A DNA stretch of 34,533 nt from Bacillota bacterium (GTDB lineage Bacteria; Bacillota; Clostridia; Clostridiales; Clostridiaceae), in contig JAEZKY010000234.1 of NCBI GenBank assembly GCA_023435985.1, positions 1 through 34,533 of the forward strand, read 5' to 3'. Below the pieces are notes generated by a model. The model was not told the DNA's origin. It made no database searches and saw only the letters and a program-made list of their open reading frames with translations. A program made the translations under genes and the position numbers. The first letter of the stretch is position 1. Every line of letters starts with the position of its first letter. Shown here piece after piece: positions 24,379 to 32,716 of this stretch.

Positions 24379-26793
24379 CCTAAGTCGTAATGCATTTGTA
24401 AGTACTGATACTGAACTAAAACTCATTGCTGCTGCTGCTATCATTGGATTTAATAGTGGTCCTCCAAAGATATGTAGAATGCCCATAGCAACAGGGATTC
24501 CTAGTACATTGTATCCAAATGCCCAAAATAAATTTTGTTTTATATTTTTAATGGTTGCTTTGCTTAATTTAATAGCAGTTATAACATCCATTAAATCGCT
24601 TTTCATAAGAACTACATCAGCAGATTCTATTGCAACGTCAGTTCCTGATCCTATTGCAATACCAACGTCTGCTTGTGCTAAGGCTGGTGCATCATTAATT
24701 CCATCTCCAACCATTGCTACCTTTACATCTCCCTGTTGAAGTTTTTTAACTTCATTTGCTTTATCTTCTGGTAATACTTCAGCTAAAACTATATCAATTC
24801 CAACTTGGCTGGCTATGGCATCTGCTGTTTTCTTATTATCGCCAGTAATCATCGCTACTTTTATTCCCATATTATGAAGAGCATTTATTGCATTTCTACT
24901 GCTTGGCTTCACAACATCTGCCACTGCAACTATTCCTTTTAGTGTTCCATCAATAGCTACATACATTGGTGTTTTTCCTTCACTTGCCAATCTATCTGAA
25001 TCTTTTATTAACTGACTAAGGTCTATATTTTTTTCTATCATTAATTTTTTATTTCCGAGCAATATATGTTTTCCTTCTATTTTTACTTCTATACCATGCC
25101 CAGGAATTGCATTAAATTCTTCAATATCTTTAAGGCTTAAGCTTCTATCTTCTGCTCCTCTGACTATTGCTTCTCCTAGTGGATGCTCTGAGCCCTTTTC
25201 ACTGCTTGCAGCTAAAACTAATATCTCATCTTCTGTAATATCACTTGTTATTATGTCTGTAACCACTGGCTTTCCTTCTGTTATAGTTCCGGTTTTATCA
25301 AACACTATAGTTTTTATTACATGAGTTGTTTCTAAAGCTTCTCCACCTTTTATTAGCACTCCATTTTCAGCACCTTTTCCAGTTCCAACCATTATTGCCG
25401 TTGGAGTAGCTAGACCTAATGCACATGGGCAGGCTATAACGAGTACTGCTATGAATATTGTAAGTGAAAATACTGTTGTCTCTCCAGCAATCAGCCATCC
25501 TACTGAAGCTATAACTGCGAGTCCAATTACTATTGGCACAAAATATGCTGATATAACGTCTGCAAGTTTTGCTATTGGAGCCTTTGAGCCTTGTGCTTCT
25601 TCCACTAATTTTACTATTTGAGCAAGTGCAGTATCTTTACCAACCTTAGTTGCCTTATACTTTATAAAGCCTGTTTTATTGATACTTGCTCCTATTACAT
25701 TGCTTCCTATAGTCTTTTCAACTGGTATGCTTTCTCCTGTAAGCATTGATTCATCAATAGAAGTATTTCCCTCAATAATTTCTCCATCTACAGGAAGTTT
25801 TTCACCTGGTCTTACTAAAATAATATCACCAACAGTTACCTCTTCCACTGGAATAACCATTTCAGTGTCATTTCTTACAATTGTTGCAGTTTTAGGTGCG
25901 AGTCCCATTAATGCTTTAATTGCCTGAGAAGTTCTGCCCTTTGAAACTGCTTCTAAATATTTGCCTAAAGTTATTAATGTTAAAATAACTGCTGCTGATT
26001 CAAAATACAAATGCATAGCATAACTAGTGTCACCTGTTTCTATCTTATAAATTGCAAATATTCCATACAAAACTGCAGCGAGTGTACTTATTGCTATTAA
26101 AGAATCCATATTAGGACTCAATCTAAATAAATTTTTAATTCCTACTACATAAAATCTATACCCAGCTGCCATTACTGGTAATGTTAAAATGAGCTGAACT
26201 ACTGCAAAATTAAATGGATTCATCATAGAATCAATAATATCTGGGAGCGGCATTCCAAGCATGTGTCCCATGGTTATTATTAAAAGTGGGACAGTAAAAA
26301 TTAATGATAAAATGAATCTTCTTAATAGTACCTCACTTGCACTTAATTTTTTCTTTTCTTCACTTTTTTCTGCTTCCTTCACCAACTTATATCCTGCTTT
26401 ATCCACAGCCGCTTTAATTTCACTATAACCAATTTCATCTTCGTCAATATTTATAGTAAGCTTTTCTGTTGCCAAATTTACAACAGAGCTTTGAACTCCA
26501 TTAAGTTTTTTTGTAACTCTTTCAACTCTGCTTGAACATGCAGAGCATGTCATCCCTTCAACTTTAAAGGTATAAGTTTTTAAATTTTTCTTAACTCCGT
26601 ATCCAGCCTTTACTACAGCACCTTCTATATTTTCACTATTTAAAATATTTTCATCAAATTCAACATTCAATGTCTCTGTTGCAAAATTAACATTGGCAAT
26701 ATTTATTCCATCTAATTTTTTAACAAATCTCTCTACTCTATTAGCACATGCCGAGCATGTCATTCCTTCAATTCTAAATGCTTTTTTGCTCAT
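24358..26793 (-). CDS. copA: Copper-exporting P1B-type ATPase CopA
   Basis: An 811-residue Cu(I) efflux pump of the cytoplasmic membrane. It has two N-terminal metal domains with GMTCSAC (CxxC at 13-16 and 83-86), then eight expected membrane segments. TGES (352-355) is the actuator motif, CPC (455-457) the transmembrane metal site, DKTGT (499-503) the phosphorylation site, HP (537-538) and GDGIND (696-701). AGAGGTGAAAGTGAAGG precedes the ATG. It lies 47 bases after csoR. Its last residues (FTVNS) are translated from repeat DNA, which probably replaced the original end without damaging function. Confidence 0.97.
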   Translation of the reverse strand: MSKKAFRIEGMTCSACANRVERFVKKLDGINIANVNFATETLNVEFDENILNSENIEGAVVKAGYGVKKNLKTYTFKVEGMTCSACSSRVERVTKKLNGVQSSVVNLATEKLTINIDEDEIGYSEIKAAVDKAGYKLVKEAEKSEEKKKLSASEVLLRRFILSLIFTVPLLIITMGHMLGMPLPDIIDSMMNPFNFAVVQLILTLPVMAAGYRFYVVGIKNLFRLSPNMDSLIAISTLAAVLYGIFAIYKIETGDTSYAMHLYFESAAVILTLITLGKYLEAVSKGRTSQAIKALMGLAPKTATIVRNDTEMVIPVEEVTVGDIILVRPGEKLPVDGEIIEGNTSIDESMLTGESIPVEKTIGSNVIGASINKTGFIKYKATKVGKDTALAQIVKLVEEAQGSKAPIAKLADVISAYFVPIVIGLAVIASVGWLIAGETTVFSLTIFIAVLVIACPCALGLATPTAIMVGTGKGAENGVLIKGGEALETTHVIKTIVFDKTGTITEGKPVVTDIITSDITEDEILVLAASSEKGSEHPLGEAIVRGAEDRSLSLKDIEEFNAIPGHGIEVKIEGKHILLGNKKLMIEKNIDLSQLIKDSDRLASEGKTPMYVAIDGTLKGIVAVADVVKPSSRNAINALHNMGIKVAMITGDNKKTADAIASQVGIDIVLAEVLPEDKANEVKKLQQGDVKVAMVGDGINDAPALAQADVGIAIGSGTDVAIESADVVLMKSDLMDVITAIKLSKATIKNIKQNLFWAFGYNVLGIPVAMGILHIFGGPLLNPMIAAAAMSFSSVSVLTNALRLRHFTVNS

Positions 26794-26840
26794 CCTTCAC
26801 TTTCACCTCTTTACTTATAATTTCTATCAAATCTCTATCA

Positions 26841-27107
26841 TCATTTTGAAAGTAACTTTTCTAAAACCTTGTTTAGTTCTTCAATCTTTTCATCAGGATT
26901 ATTGTTAAGTAATGCTTCCTTTACACAATGACGCAAATGTCCTTGTAAGATCATCAAATCTGCCTTTTTAATTAATGATTGAACTGCCATTAATTGATTA
27001 GCAACATCTATACAATACCTGTCATCTTCGATCATTTTTATTATTCCTTCAATTTGACCCTTTGCTGTTTTTAATGATTGCAATGCTTTTTTTCTCTCTT
27101 CGCTCAT
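26841..27107 (-). CDS. csoR: Copper-sensing repressor CsoR
   Basis: An 88-residue all-helical DNA-binding protein. The Cu(I) ligands fit the CsoR pattern: Cys32 (in RYCIDV), His57 and Cys61 (in GHLRHC), with the 25- and 4-residue spacings of CsoR. Cu(I) binding releases DNA and derepresses the operon. It is first gene of csoR-copA-copZ, with a G/C-tract operator directly upstream. The ATG follows GGGAGGAAATT. Confidence 0.95.
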   Translation of the reverse strand: MSEERKKALQSLKTAKGQIEGIIKMIEDDRYCIDVANQLMAVQSLIKKADLMILQGHLRHCVKEALLNNNPDEKIEELNKVLEKLLSK

Positions 27108-27120
27108 AATTTCCTCCCTC

Positions 27121-27136
27121 CCCCCTCTAGGGGGTG
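27121..27136. promoter_or_regulatory. CsoR operator
   Basis: CCCCCTCTAGGGGGTG is a GC-tract pseudo-palindrome (CCCCCT/AGGGGG) like known CsoR boxes, in otherwise AT-rich DNA. It lies just downstream of the -10 and before the csoR ribosome site, so bound CsoR would block initiation. Confidence 0.8.
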
Positions 27137-27148
27137 TGCTTTGATTTC

Positions 27149-27176
27149 ATTATACATTATTAATTTTATTTGTCAA
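27149..27176 (-). promoter_or_regulatory. csoR-copA-copZ promoter
   Basis: On the minus strand a perfect -35 TTGACA (27176-27171) and a perfect -10 TATAAT (27154-27149) are separated by 16 bases. Transcription would start near 27142, directly before the operator. Confidence 0.8.
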
Positions 27177-27262
27177 TGGTAATTTAAATACTGTAATCAT
27201 CCAATTTCTACACTTAACTCGTAATTAAATATTATCTACTAACCTTAATAACACACGCAAGC

Positions 27263-27343
27263 AAAAAAGAGATATATGTTTATTTAGGCATTATCAAGTA
27301 AATATTTCTTTAATAATCCTACATAATAAACCTTATCTCTCTT
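27263..27343 (-). terminator. Long-stem terminator of the nitrilase-CPBP-M20 operon
   Basis: An imperfect stem of about 30 pairs (AAGAGAGATAAGGTTTATTA on one side, its near complement on the other) closes a small AT loop. On the minus strand it is followed by TTTTTTGC. It begins about 26 bases after the M20 gene stop. Confidence 0.65.
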
Positions 27344-27368
27344 CAAGTGATTTTCTTTTAATTTAATC

Positions 27369-28562
27369 TTAAAATTTAGAAATAGATTTATCTCTATATT
27401 TCTCCTCTATTATTTCTCCTAATGCTCCTTCTGCTAATTGTGCAAAATATTTAGAGCAATTTAAAATCGCCTTTTCATCTATTTTATATTCTGGGTGGTG
27501 ATGTGCATAAGATTTTCCTGTTCCTACTGTGATAAATGCACCAGGTATATCTTTTTGATAATATGCAAAATCTTCTCCCTCTAATCCCATAGAAATTTGC
27601 TTCACATTATATCCTGCTCTTCTACCAATTTTACTGCTAAATTCTACCCATTCTTCACTATTATTTGTCGCTGGCGCCCCTAAATACCAAATGAGCTCTG
27701 CATTTCCTCCAAAAGACTTAGCTATTCCTATAACTATTTCGTTCATCCTCTTATGAATTAGCTGGCGTATGTTTTCGCTCAATGTTCTAACTGTTCCCTC
27801 AATATATGCAGATTCCGGAATTACATTCCATGTATTTCCTGACTCTATATGAGTCACACTTAATAATGCTTTTTCCGTTGGTCCTATATTGCGGCTAATA
27901 ATCGTTTGAAGAGCTGTAACTATACTGGTAGCAATTATTATTGGATCTACACTTCTTTCAGGTTTAGCTGCATGACTTCCAACTCCTGTGATTTTAATTT
28001 CAAATCTATCAACTGCTGCTGTCATAGCCCCAGTTTTTATTCCCATAATACCAACTTCTGCATCTGAAATATTATGTATTCCAAATATAGCGTTTACATC
28101 ATCCAAAACCCCAGTTGATATAATCTTCTTTGCTCCATCTGCGCTTTCTTCCCCAGGCTGAAATATAAATTTAACTGTACCCACTAAGGAAGGCTGATGC
28201 CTTTTTAACAGATATGCTGCTCCTAAAATTACAGTCGTATGAAAATCATGCCCACACGCATGCATCTTTCCATCAATTTTTGATTTATATGGTAAGGTTG
28301 TCTCTTCTTGAATTGGCAGGGCATCTATATCTCCTCTTATTGCAACAACCGGGCCATTAGGGTTCCCTTTTATTTGTGCTACAAGGCCTGTTTCTAATGG
28401 CAAATCAAGAATTTCTATTTCTGCCTTCTTTAATAAACTTTTTATTAATTTCGTAGTTTCAAATTCTTCATTAGATAGCTCCGGATTCTCATGCAACTTG
28501 CGATACAATCCTATAAGTTCATCATTTAAATTCTCTATCACTGATAATAATTCTTTATTCAC
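27369..28562 (-). CDS. M20 family amidohydrolase
   Basis: A 397-residue metallopeptidase-fold amidohydrolase of the M20D group (N-acyl-amino acid or IAA-conjugate hydrolases). Metal-binding motifs: HACGHD (101-106) and GEES with Glu138/Glu139, then HNISD and a C-terminal YAHHHPEY with the last ligand. The exact acyl-amino acid substrate cannot be told. The start is a GTG at 28562 after AAGGGGG. It is third in an apparent operon after a nitrilase-like protein and a CPBP protease (62-base gap). Confidence 0.9.
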   Translation of the reverse strand: MNKELLSVIENLNDELIGLYRKLHENPELSNEEFETTKLIKSLLKKAEIEILDLPLETGLVAQIKGNPNGPVVAIRGDIDALPIQEETTLPYKSKIDGKMHACGHDFHTTVILGAAYLLKRHQPSLVGTVKFIFQPGEESADGAKKIISTGVLDDVNAIFGIHNISDAEVGIMGIKTGAMTAAVDRFEIKITGVGSHAAKPERSVDPIIIATSIVTALQTIISRNIGPTEKALLSVTHIESGNTWNVIPESAYIEGTVRTLSENIRQLIHKRMNEIVIGIAKSFGGNAELIWYLGAPATNNSEEWVEFSSKIGRRAGYNVKQISMGLEGEDFAYYQKDIPGAFITVGTGKSYAHHHPEYKIDEKAILNCSKYFAQLAEGALGEIIEEKYRDKSISKF

Positions 28563-28624
28563 TATATTAGTCCCCCTTTAGGCATCTAAAAAAACATAAC
28601 AGACCAATGTATACATATTGTATA

Positions 28625-29674
28625 TCACTTAATTTTCGTTATATTAGTTATTAATGTGGTTGCAATTATAAATAATCCATAAAAGGCTATATACCCCATG
28701 GCCCATCTTCCGCTGAAGGAAGATTTAACTTTTTCATAAGTCTTTAATACAACAGTATCTTCTCCAATTGTTTGTAAAAAATCCTCTTTATATCTAATAA
28801 CAAATAGTATTAATGCTGCAATTCCGAGTAAAAAGTATATGAACCCTACTATAGCATCTACTATTGGCATGTTAAATAGTGATATTGCTGCAAGCATAAA
28901 AGTAATTGTATTATTAAATATATGTACTATTATTGATGGCACAATAGAATTTGATTTAATTGCAATAAAGGCTAAAATGATTCCCATTAATACCGGATTA
29001 ACAAACTGAACCAGATTTAGATGAAACATAGAAAATAAAATTGCTGACACTATAATTGCTGTCAGATTTCCATACCTTTGCATACTTTTAAGAATAAACC
29101 CTCTAAATATGATCTCTTCTAAGATTGGTCCAACTAAACATACATACATTAAAAATAATATCAAGTATACAGTCTGCGTCGGAAAAGTAAAATCAGGTGT
29201 TGGTATAGTTATCTTTAACCAATTAAGTACTATAGCATATAAAGAATATATCGTATTTGATATCATTCCAACACCTATGCAAGAAGCTGCTCCTAACAAT
29301 ATAAATAACCTTGTTGATCTATTTTTCGAAAATATCTCCTGCCTAATTTTTATTTTCGTAGTATTCATAGCTATAATAATTGCTATAACATCGCCAATTA
29401 TACACGGAAGATATCCCACTAGAAAACTCTCTGCATCCTTAGAAAAATGCAAAATTATATTACTATTGAAGTTACCTTTTGTAATTATAGATAAGATAAT
29501 ATTGATTAATTTTATCATGAATATTACTGCAAATTCTATTCCATATGTTGATATGGCTAATATTAAAAGTATTTTTGCGCAGTTTCCGCCAGTTTTTTTT
29601 ATATCCTGCTTTAATGTACTTCTTTCTTCTTCTATTTCTTGCTGAAATTCATTTGTCATTTTTTTGCCTGCCAT
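28625..29674 (-). CDS. CPBP family intramembrane metalloprotease
   Basis: A 349-residue multi-spanning membrane protein with a charged cytoplasmic N-terminus. The CPBP (CAAX protease / Abi) motifs are EExxxR at 186-191 (LEEIIFRGF), FSMFH with His218, and HIFNN with His251 and Asn254/255. It may cleave membrane or peptide substrates; some relatives give bacteriocin self-immunity, for which there is no evidence here. GAAGTG near the ATG is a weak ribosome site, and a second ATG five codons in is possible. Its start lies 26 bases after the nitrilase-like gene. Confidence 0.87.
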   Translation of the reverse strand: MAGKKMTNEFQQEIEEERSTLKQDIKKTGGNCAKILLILAISTYGIEFAVIFMIKLINIILSIITKGNFNSNIILHFSKDAESFLVGYLPCIIGDVIAIIIAMNTTKIKIRQEIFSKNRSTRLFILLGAASCIGVGMISNTIYSLYAIVLNWLKITIPTPDFTFPTQTVYLILFLMYVCLVGPILEEIIFRGFILKSMQRYGNLTAIIVSAILFSMFHLNLVQFVNPVLMGIILAFIAIKSNSIVPSIIVHIFNNTITFMLAAISLFNMPIVDAIVGFIYFLLGIAALILFVIRYKEDFLQTIGEDTVVLKTYEKVKSSFSGRWAMGYIAFYGLFIIATTLITNITKIK

Positions 29675-29700
29675 TTCACTTCTATATTTTTAGCTTAATT

Positions 29701-30492
29701 TTATTTTGCAAAATAATTTCTATTTTCATTATAGTAATTTTCTCTTCTATCCCTTTTTATATCAAATTTTGCTCTAACTTCTAAGACTTGTTCAATTTCC
29801 AAAGTCTCAACAACAAGAGATTCTTTAGACGTAAGCTCATTTAATATTTCTCCATTTGGATTAACAAAAACTGAATCTCCACCATATTGCAATCCGTCAC
29901 CTATGCCAACTCTGTTTATTCCTATAACATAACATTGGTTTTCGATGGCTCTTGCCTTTAATAAAGTTATCCAATGCTCTTGTCTTGATTCAGGCCAATT
30001 TGCTGCTACAGTAATTATTTGAGCCTTTTTCGAAGCAATTTGGAATATTTCCGGGAATCTTAAGTCATAACAAATAAATGATGCCATATTGAATTCATCA
30101 ATTTTACAAATGCCTATTTCCTCGCCCTGATAATATTTTTCACTCTCTCTTGCATAGGAAAATGGATGTAGTTTAGTATACTTTAGCAGAATCTTTCCTT
30201 CTTTTGATATAACGATATATTTATTCTTGCCTCTTTCATCAACTCTTATTGAAAATCCAAGTCCTATATTTATTTTGCTCTCTACAGCTATCTTTTTAAT
30301 CCAATCAATTATTTCTTCTTCTTTCAGCAAAAGCTTGTCTATATTCATAGTAAAACCCGTTAAGGCCATCTCTGGGAACAATATCAATTCCACATTATTT
30401 TCTACAGCCTTCTCTATGAATTCCTGGGCCTTTTTCATATTTCTCTCAATATCTTCCCACGATATGTCCATTTGAGCAAGTGCTATAATCAA
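29701..30492 (-). CDS. Carbon-nitrogen hydrolase (nitrilase superfamily)
   Basis: A 263-residue amidase-type enzyme with the Glu-Lys-Cys triad: Glu41 in LFPEMALTGF, Lys107 in KYTKLHP and Cys141 in FICYDLRFPE. The overall pattern is close to omega-amidase (YafV/Nit2-like) members, which hydrolyse alpha-ketoglutaramate or similar amides; the substrate is inferred only. The start is TTG at 30492 with GGAGG 7 bases upstream. It is first gene of the three-gene operon with CPBP and M20 genes. Confidence 0.9.
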   Translation of the reverse strand: MIIALAQMDISWEDIERNMKKAQEFIEKAVENNVELILFPEMALTGFTMNIDKLLLKEEEIIDWIKKIAVESKINIGLGFSIRVDERGKNKYIVISKEGKILLKYTKLHPFSYARESEKYYQGEEIGICKIDEFNMASFICYDLRFPEIFQIASKKAQIITVAANWPESRQEHWITLLKARAIENQCYVIGINRVGIGDGLQYGGDSVFVNPNGEILNELTSKESLVVETLEIEQVLEVRAKFDIKRDRRENYYNENRNYFAK

Positions 30493-30590
30493 TTGATTTC
30501 CTCCTTATTTATTATTATCCCCTACTAAATAATTATAAAATTTGATAAATAATATTCATCTTCAGAAATCTAATTTGTTGAATCATTATT

Positions 30591-30935
30591 TTAAAAATTA
30601 TTTCCGTTCCAACCCCATTCGTTAACTTCTTCATATTTTACGTATATCTTATTTTGAGGTATTCCAAGCTCTGCTTCATATATATTACAAATTTCTGCTG
30701 TTAATTTCTCATAAGCATCTTCACTTGCTTTTCCAAATATTTTTACTTCAATAAATGCACCTTTTTCTAACTTTTCTCCTGCAAAATATAATGAATATTC
30801 ATCTTCAAAACCAATCATTAGAAAAGTTTCACTTTTCCCAGGAATTAACTCTATTGCTTTTCCTAATTTTTCTTTTATTATTACCTCTTTTTCTTTTGAA
30901 ATTTTCACGCTTACTTTTGATCCTATAAATGGCAT
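30591..30935 (-). CDS. MIF-like tautomerase family protein
   Basis: A 114-residue protein beginning MPFIGSKVSV, with the proline after Met that serves as catalytic base in the MIF/tautomerase superfamily. The strand-helix pattern (KLGKAIELIPGKSETFLMIGFED, then KIFGKASEDAYEKLTAEICN) matches the MIF fold. The frame is open 41 codons further upstream, but the ATG at 30935 has AAGGAG 10 bases before it and places Pro2 correctly. The C-terminus ends in a Trp/Asn-rich tail (EWGWNGNNF). The physiological substrate is unknown. Confidence 0.85.
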   Translation of the reverse strand: MPFIGSKVSVKISKEKEVIIKEKLGKAIELIPGKSETFLMIGFEDEYSLYFAGEKLEKGAFIEVKIFGKASEDAYEKLTAEICNIYEAELGIPQNKIYVKYEEVNEWGWNGNNF

Positions 30936-31194
30936 ACTCTTCAATCTCCTTCCAATTTTAATATTAATAGTTTCCTGTATCTTGCATATTATATACATCT
31001 TAGTCGCATTTATAAATGTGACTATATTAACTTCAATTATACCACATATCCCACACACTATTACCTCTATATTAATTCACTTTAAAGTTATATTCCTCAT
31101 TAATTATTAATTATTCATGGTCAATTATCTATTAAGGATTTTTTAATTCCATGAAATTTCTTGATTGAAAGAATTCTATAATTTCTAGCACAAT

Positions 31195-31227
31195 AATAAA
31201 AGCACCTTAATTTTATCTTAAGATGCT
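31195..31227 (-). terminator. Terminator of the WYL regulator gene
   Basis: The stem AGCATCTTAA / TTAAGGTGCT (one G-T pair) with a 7-base loop is followed on the minus strand by TTTTATTATTG, just after the stop at 31234. Confidence 0.7.
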
Positions 31228-31233
31228 CAATTG

Positions 31234-32139
31234 CTATATATAATTCTTTAAACCTTCTTCAAACTTTCTCTTTATAATTTCTCTTATATAGTCTGGTTCT
31301 ATAACCTCTGCATATTCTCCATAGGACATTATATATCCGTAAATCCAATCTCCCTCAGGAAAAATCGCAGTTACATTAAAGCTCCCATCTGAATTTTTCA
31401 CAATGTTTTCCTCAGCAAATTCATCATAAACCCTATATGCCATATTCTCATTAATTTTCAAATTCAGAGTTATCCTCTTGCTATCATGTAACTTATCATA
31501 TATGTTTAAGGTATCATTAGTAATATCTCTTTTAAAAATCTCATTTTGCAAATTCAATTTTTTAATACGTGTAAATTTAAATATCCTAAATTCATTTTTG
31601 AGCTTACAGAAGCCATATAAATACCATCCCTGCCCTTTAAAAATTATTTTTAAGGGTTCAACATTTCTTAAACTTTTTTCACCATTGGAGTTGTAATATA
31701 TAAAACTTACAACCTTGTTATTAAGGATAGCTGTTTTTATTAAGCTAAACTTTTCTTTTTCATTACTATCACTGCCCCATTGCGATAGATCAACATCAAT
31801 CCAGCTGACGCCTTCTTTATTAAAAACTGTACTTAATTTTTTAAAAACAGGCTCTACATCTAAAAATTTCATTACACTAAGACTCTTGAGACTCATTAAT
31901 ATTTCTTCCTGCTCCTTTTCTGAAAGCATAGATTTATTTAATATAAAATTATCAGTTAGGCTAATGCCCCCACTCTTCCCCTTACTTGTATACACTGGTA
32001 TTCCCGCAATTGATAATGCATCAATATCTCTATAAATTGTTCTTATTGATACTTCAAAATGTTCTGCAAGTTCTCTTGCTGTTATTGTTTTTCTATTTAA
32101 TAAAATATATACTATCTCAAACAACCTATTAATCTGCAT
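31234..32139 (-). CDS. HTH and WYL domain transcriptional regulator (YafY type)
   Basis: A 301-residue regulator. The N-terminal helix-turn-helix (about 1-60) has the typical QINRLFEIVYILL and ELAEHFEVSIRTIYRDIDAL. A WYL ligand-sensing domain follows (about 135-220), with FIYYNSNGEKSLRNVEPL and GQGWYLYGFC, and then a WCX-like C-terminus. The ATG at 32139 is chosen because AGGTGATG precedes it; two further in-frame starts lie 6 and 9 bases upstream. It may regulate the neighbouring VOC gene; both are on the same strand with a weak hairpin between them. Confidence 0.9.
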   Translation of the reverse strand: MQINRLFEIVYILLNRKTITARELAEHFEVSIRTIYRDIDALSIAGIPVYTSKGKSGGISLTDNFILNKSMLSEKEQEEILMSLKSLSVMKFLDVEPVFKKLSTVFNKEGVSWIDVDLSQWGSDSNEKEKFSLIKTAILNNKVVSFIYYNSNGEKSLRNVEPLKIIFKGQGWYLYGFCKLKNEFRIFKFTRIKKLNLQNEIFKRDITNDTLNIYDKLHDSKRITLNLKINENMAYRVYDEFAEENIVKNSDGSFNVTAIFPEGDWIYGYIMSYGEYAEVIEPDYIREIIKRKFEEGLKNYI

Positions 32140-32179
32140 CTTCATCACCTAACTTTATTATAATCAACTGTATATAAAT

Positions 32180-32197
32180 AAATCAAAAATTTGATTT
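32180..32197 (-). terminator. AT-only hairpin between VOC and WYL genes
   Basis: AAATCAAA / TTTGATTT with a 2-base loop. It is AT-only with a T-poor tail, so it is a weak terminator at best. It is part of a 25-base sequence identical to 14274-14298. Confidence 0.35.
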
Positions 32198-32213
32198 ATT
32201 ACTTATCACTATT

Positions 32214-32576
32214 TTAATATATTGAACAAGTTACTTCTACGGCATTCCCTTCACTATCTAGGAATTCTAATACTTTATTGTCCCCTATAATTGTTAGCGG
32301 AAAAATAATTGGACACTTGAGCAGCTCCAGTTTTTTCTGAACTAAATCAATGTCATTCACCTCAAAGCTTGGCAGACAGTTATTTCCCCATACCTTGAGT
32401 TCATTCATCTTTTCATTTGCAAATAACCCGTATCTAAAGTTATTAATTACAAATACACTATATATTTCATCTTTTTTAAAGACCTTTTCCCCAAATAACT
32501 CTTCATAAAATTTAATTGCTCTTTCCATCTCTCTAACACAAACATATAATGATCTTATTTCAAACGTTAAATTCAT
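32214..32576 (-). CDS. VOC superfamily (glyoxalase-like) protein
   Basis: A 120-residue protein with the glyoxalase/bleomycin-resistance fold: YVCVREMERAIKFYEELFGEKV at the N-terminus, and LEFLDSEGNAVEVTC with the terminal acidic ligand. The usual first metal-binding His or Gln is not obvious (position taken by Arg or Ser near RSLYV), so metal binding is uncertain. GAGGGG precedes the ATG. It is upstream of the WYL gene on the same strand. The substrate is unknown. Confidence 0.85.
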   Translation of the reverse strand: MNLTFEIRSLYVCVREMERAIKFYEELFGEKVFKKDEIYSVFVINNFRYGLFANEKMNELKVWGNNCLPSFEVNDIDLVQKKLELLKCPIIFPLTIIGDNKVLEFLDSEGNAVEVTCSIY

Positions 32577-32621
32577 GAAATTTTCCCCTCTAAATTTATA
32601 CTTCTTAGAATTTTACAGCTA

Positions 32622-32716
32622 AGGCACATGAAAATAAATAACAGGTCCAAGGTTGCCTTGAATATTTTTCATCAGGCAAGGAGGTAAATTAACTTGTTAT
32701 TTATTTGATTGTGCCT
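32622..32716. repeat. 95-bp TIR element (MITE-like) at the radical SAM gene end
   Basis: The left end AGGCACATGAAAATAAATAA (then CAGGT) and the right end ACTTGTTATTTATTTGATTG (then TGCCT) match as inverted repeats at 22 or so of 25 positions. The centre contains TTTTTCATCAGGCAAGGAGG, similar to the 10268 copy (TTTTTCGTCAGGCAAGGAAG). The right terminus overlaps the stop codon of the adjacent radical SAM gene. Confidence 0.8.

Noticed and set aside
28625..29674. Bacteriocin immunity or defence role for the CPBP protease
   Set aside because: No bacteriocin precursor, leader peptide or export gene is nearby; the neighbours are metabolic hydrolases.
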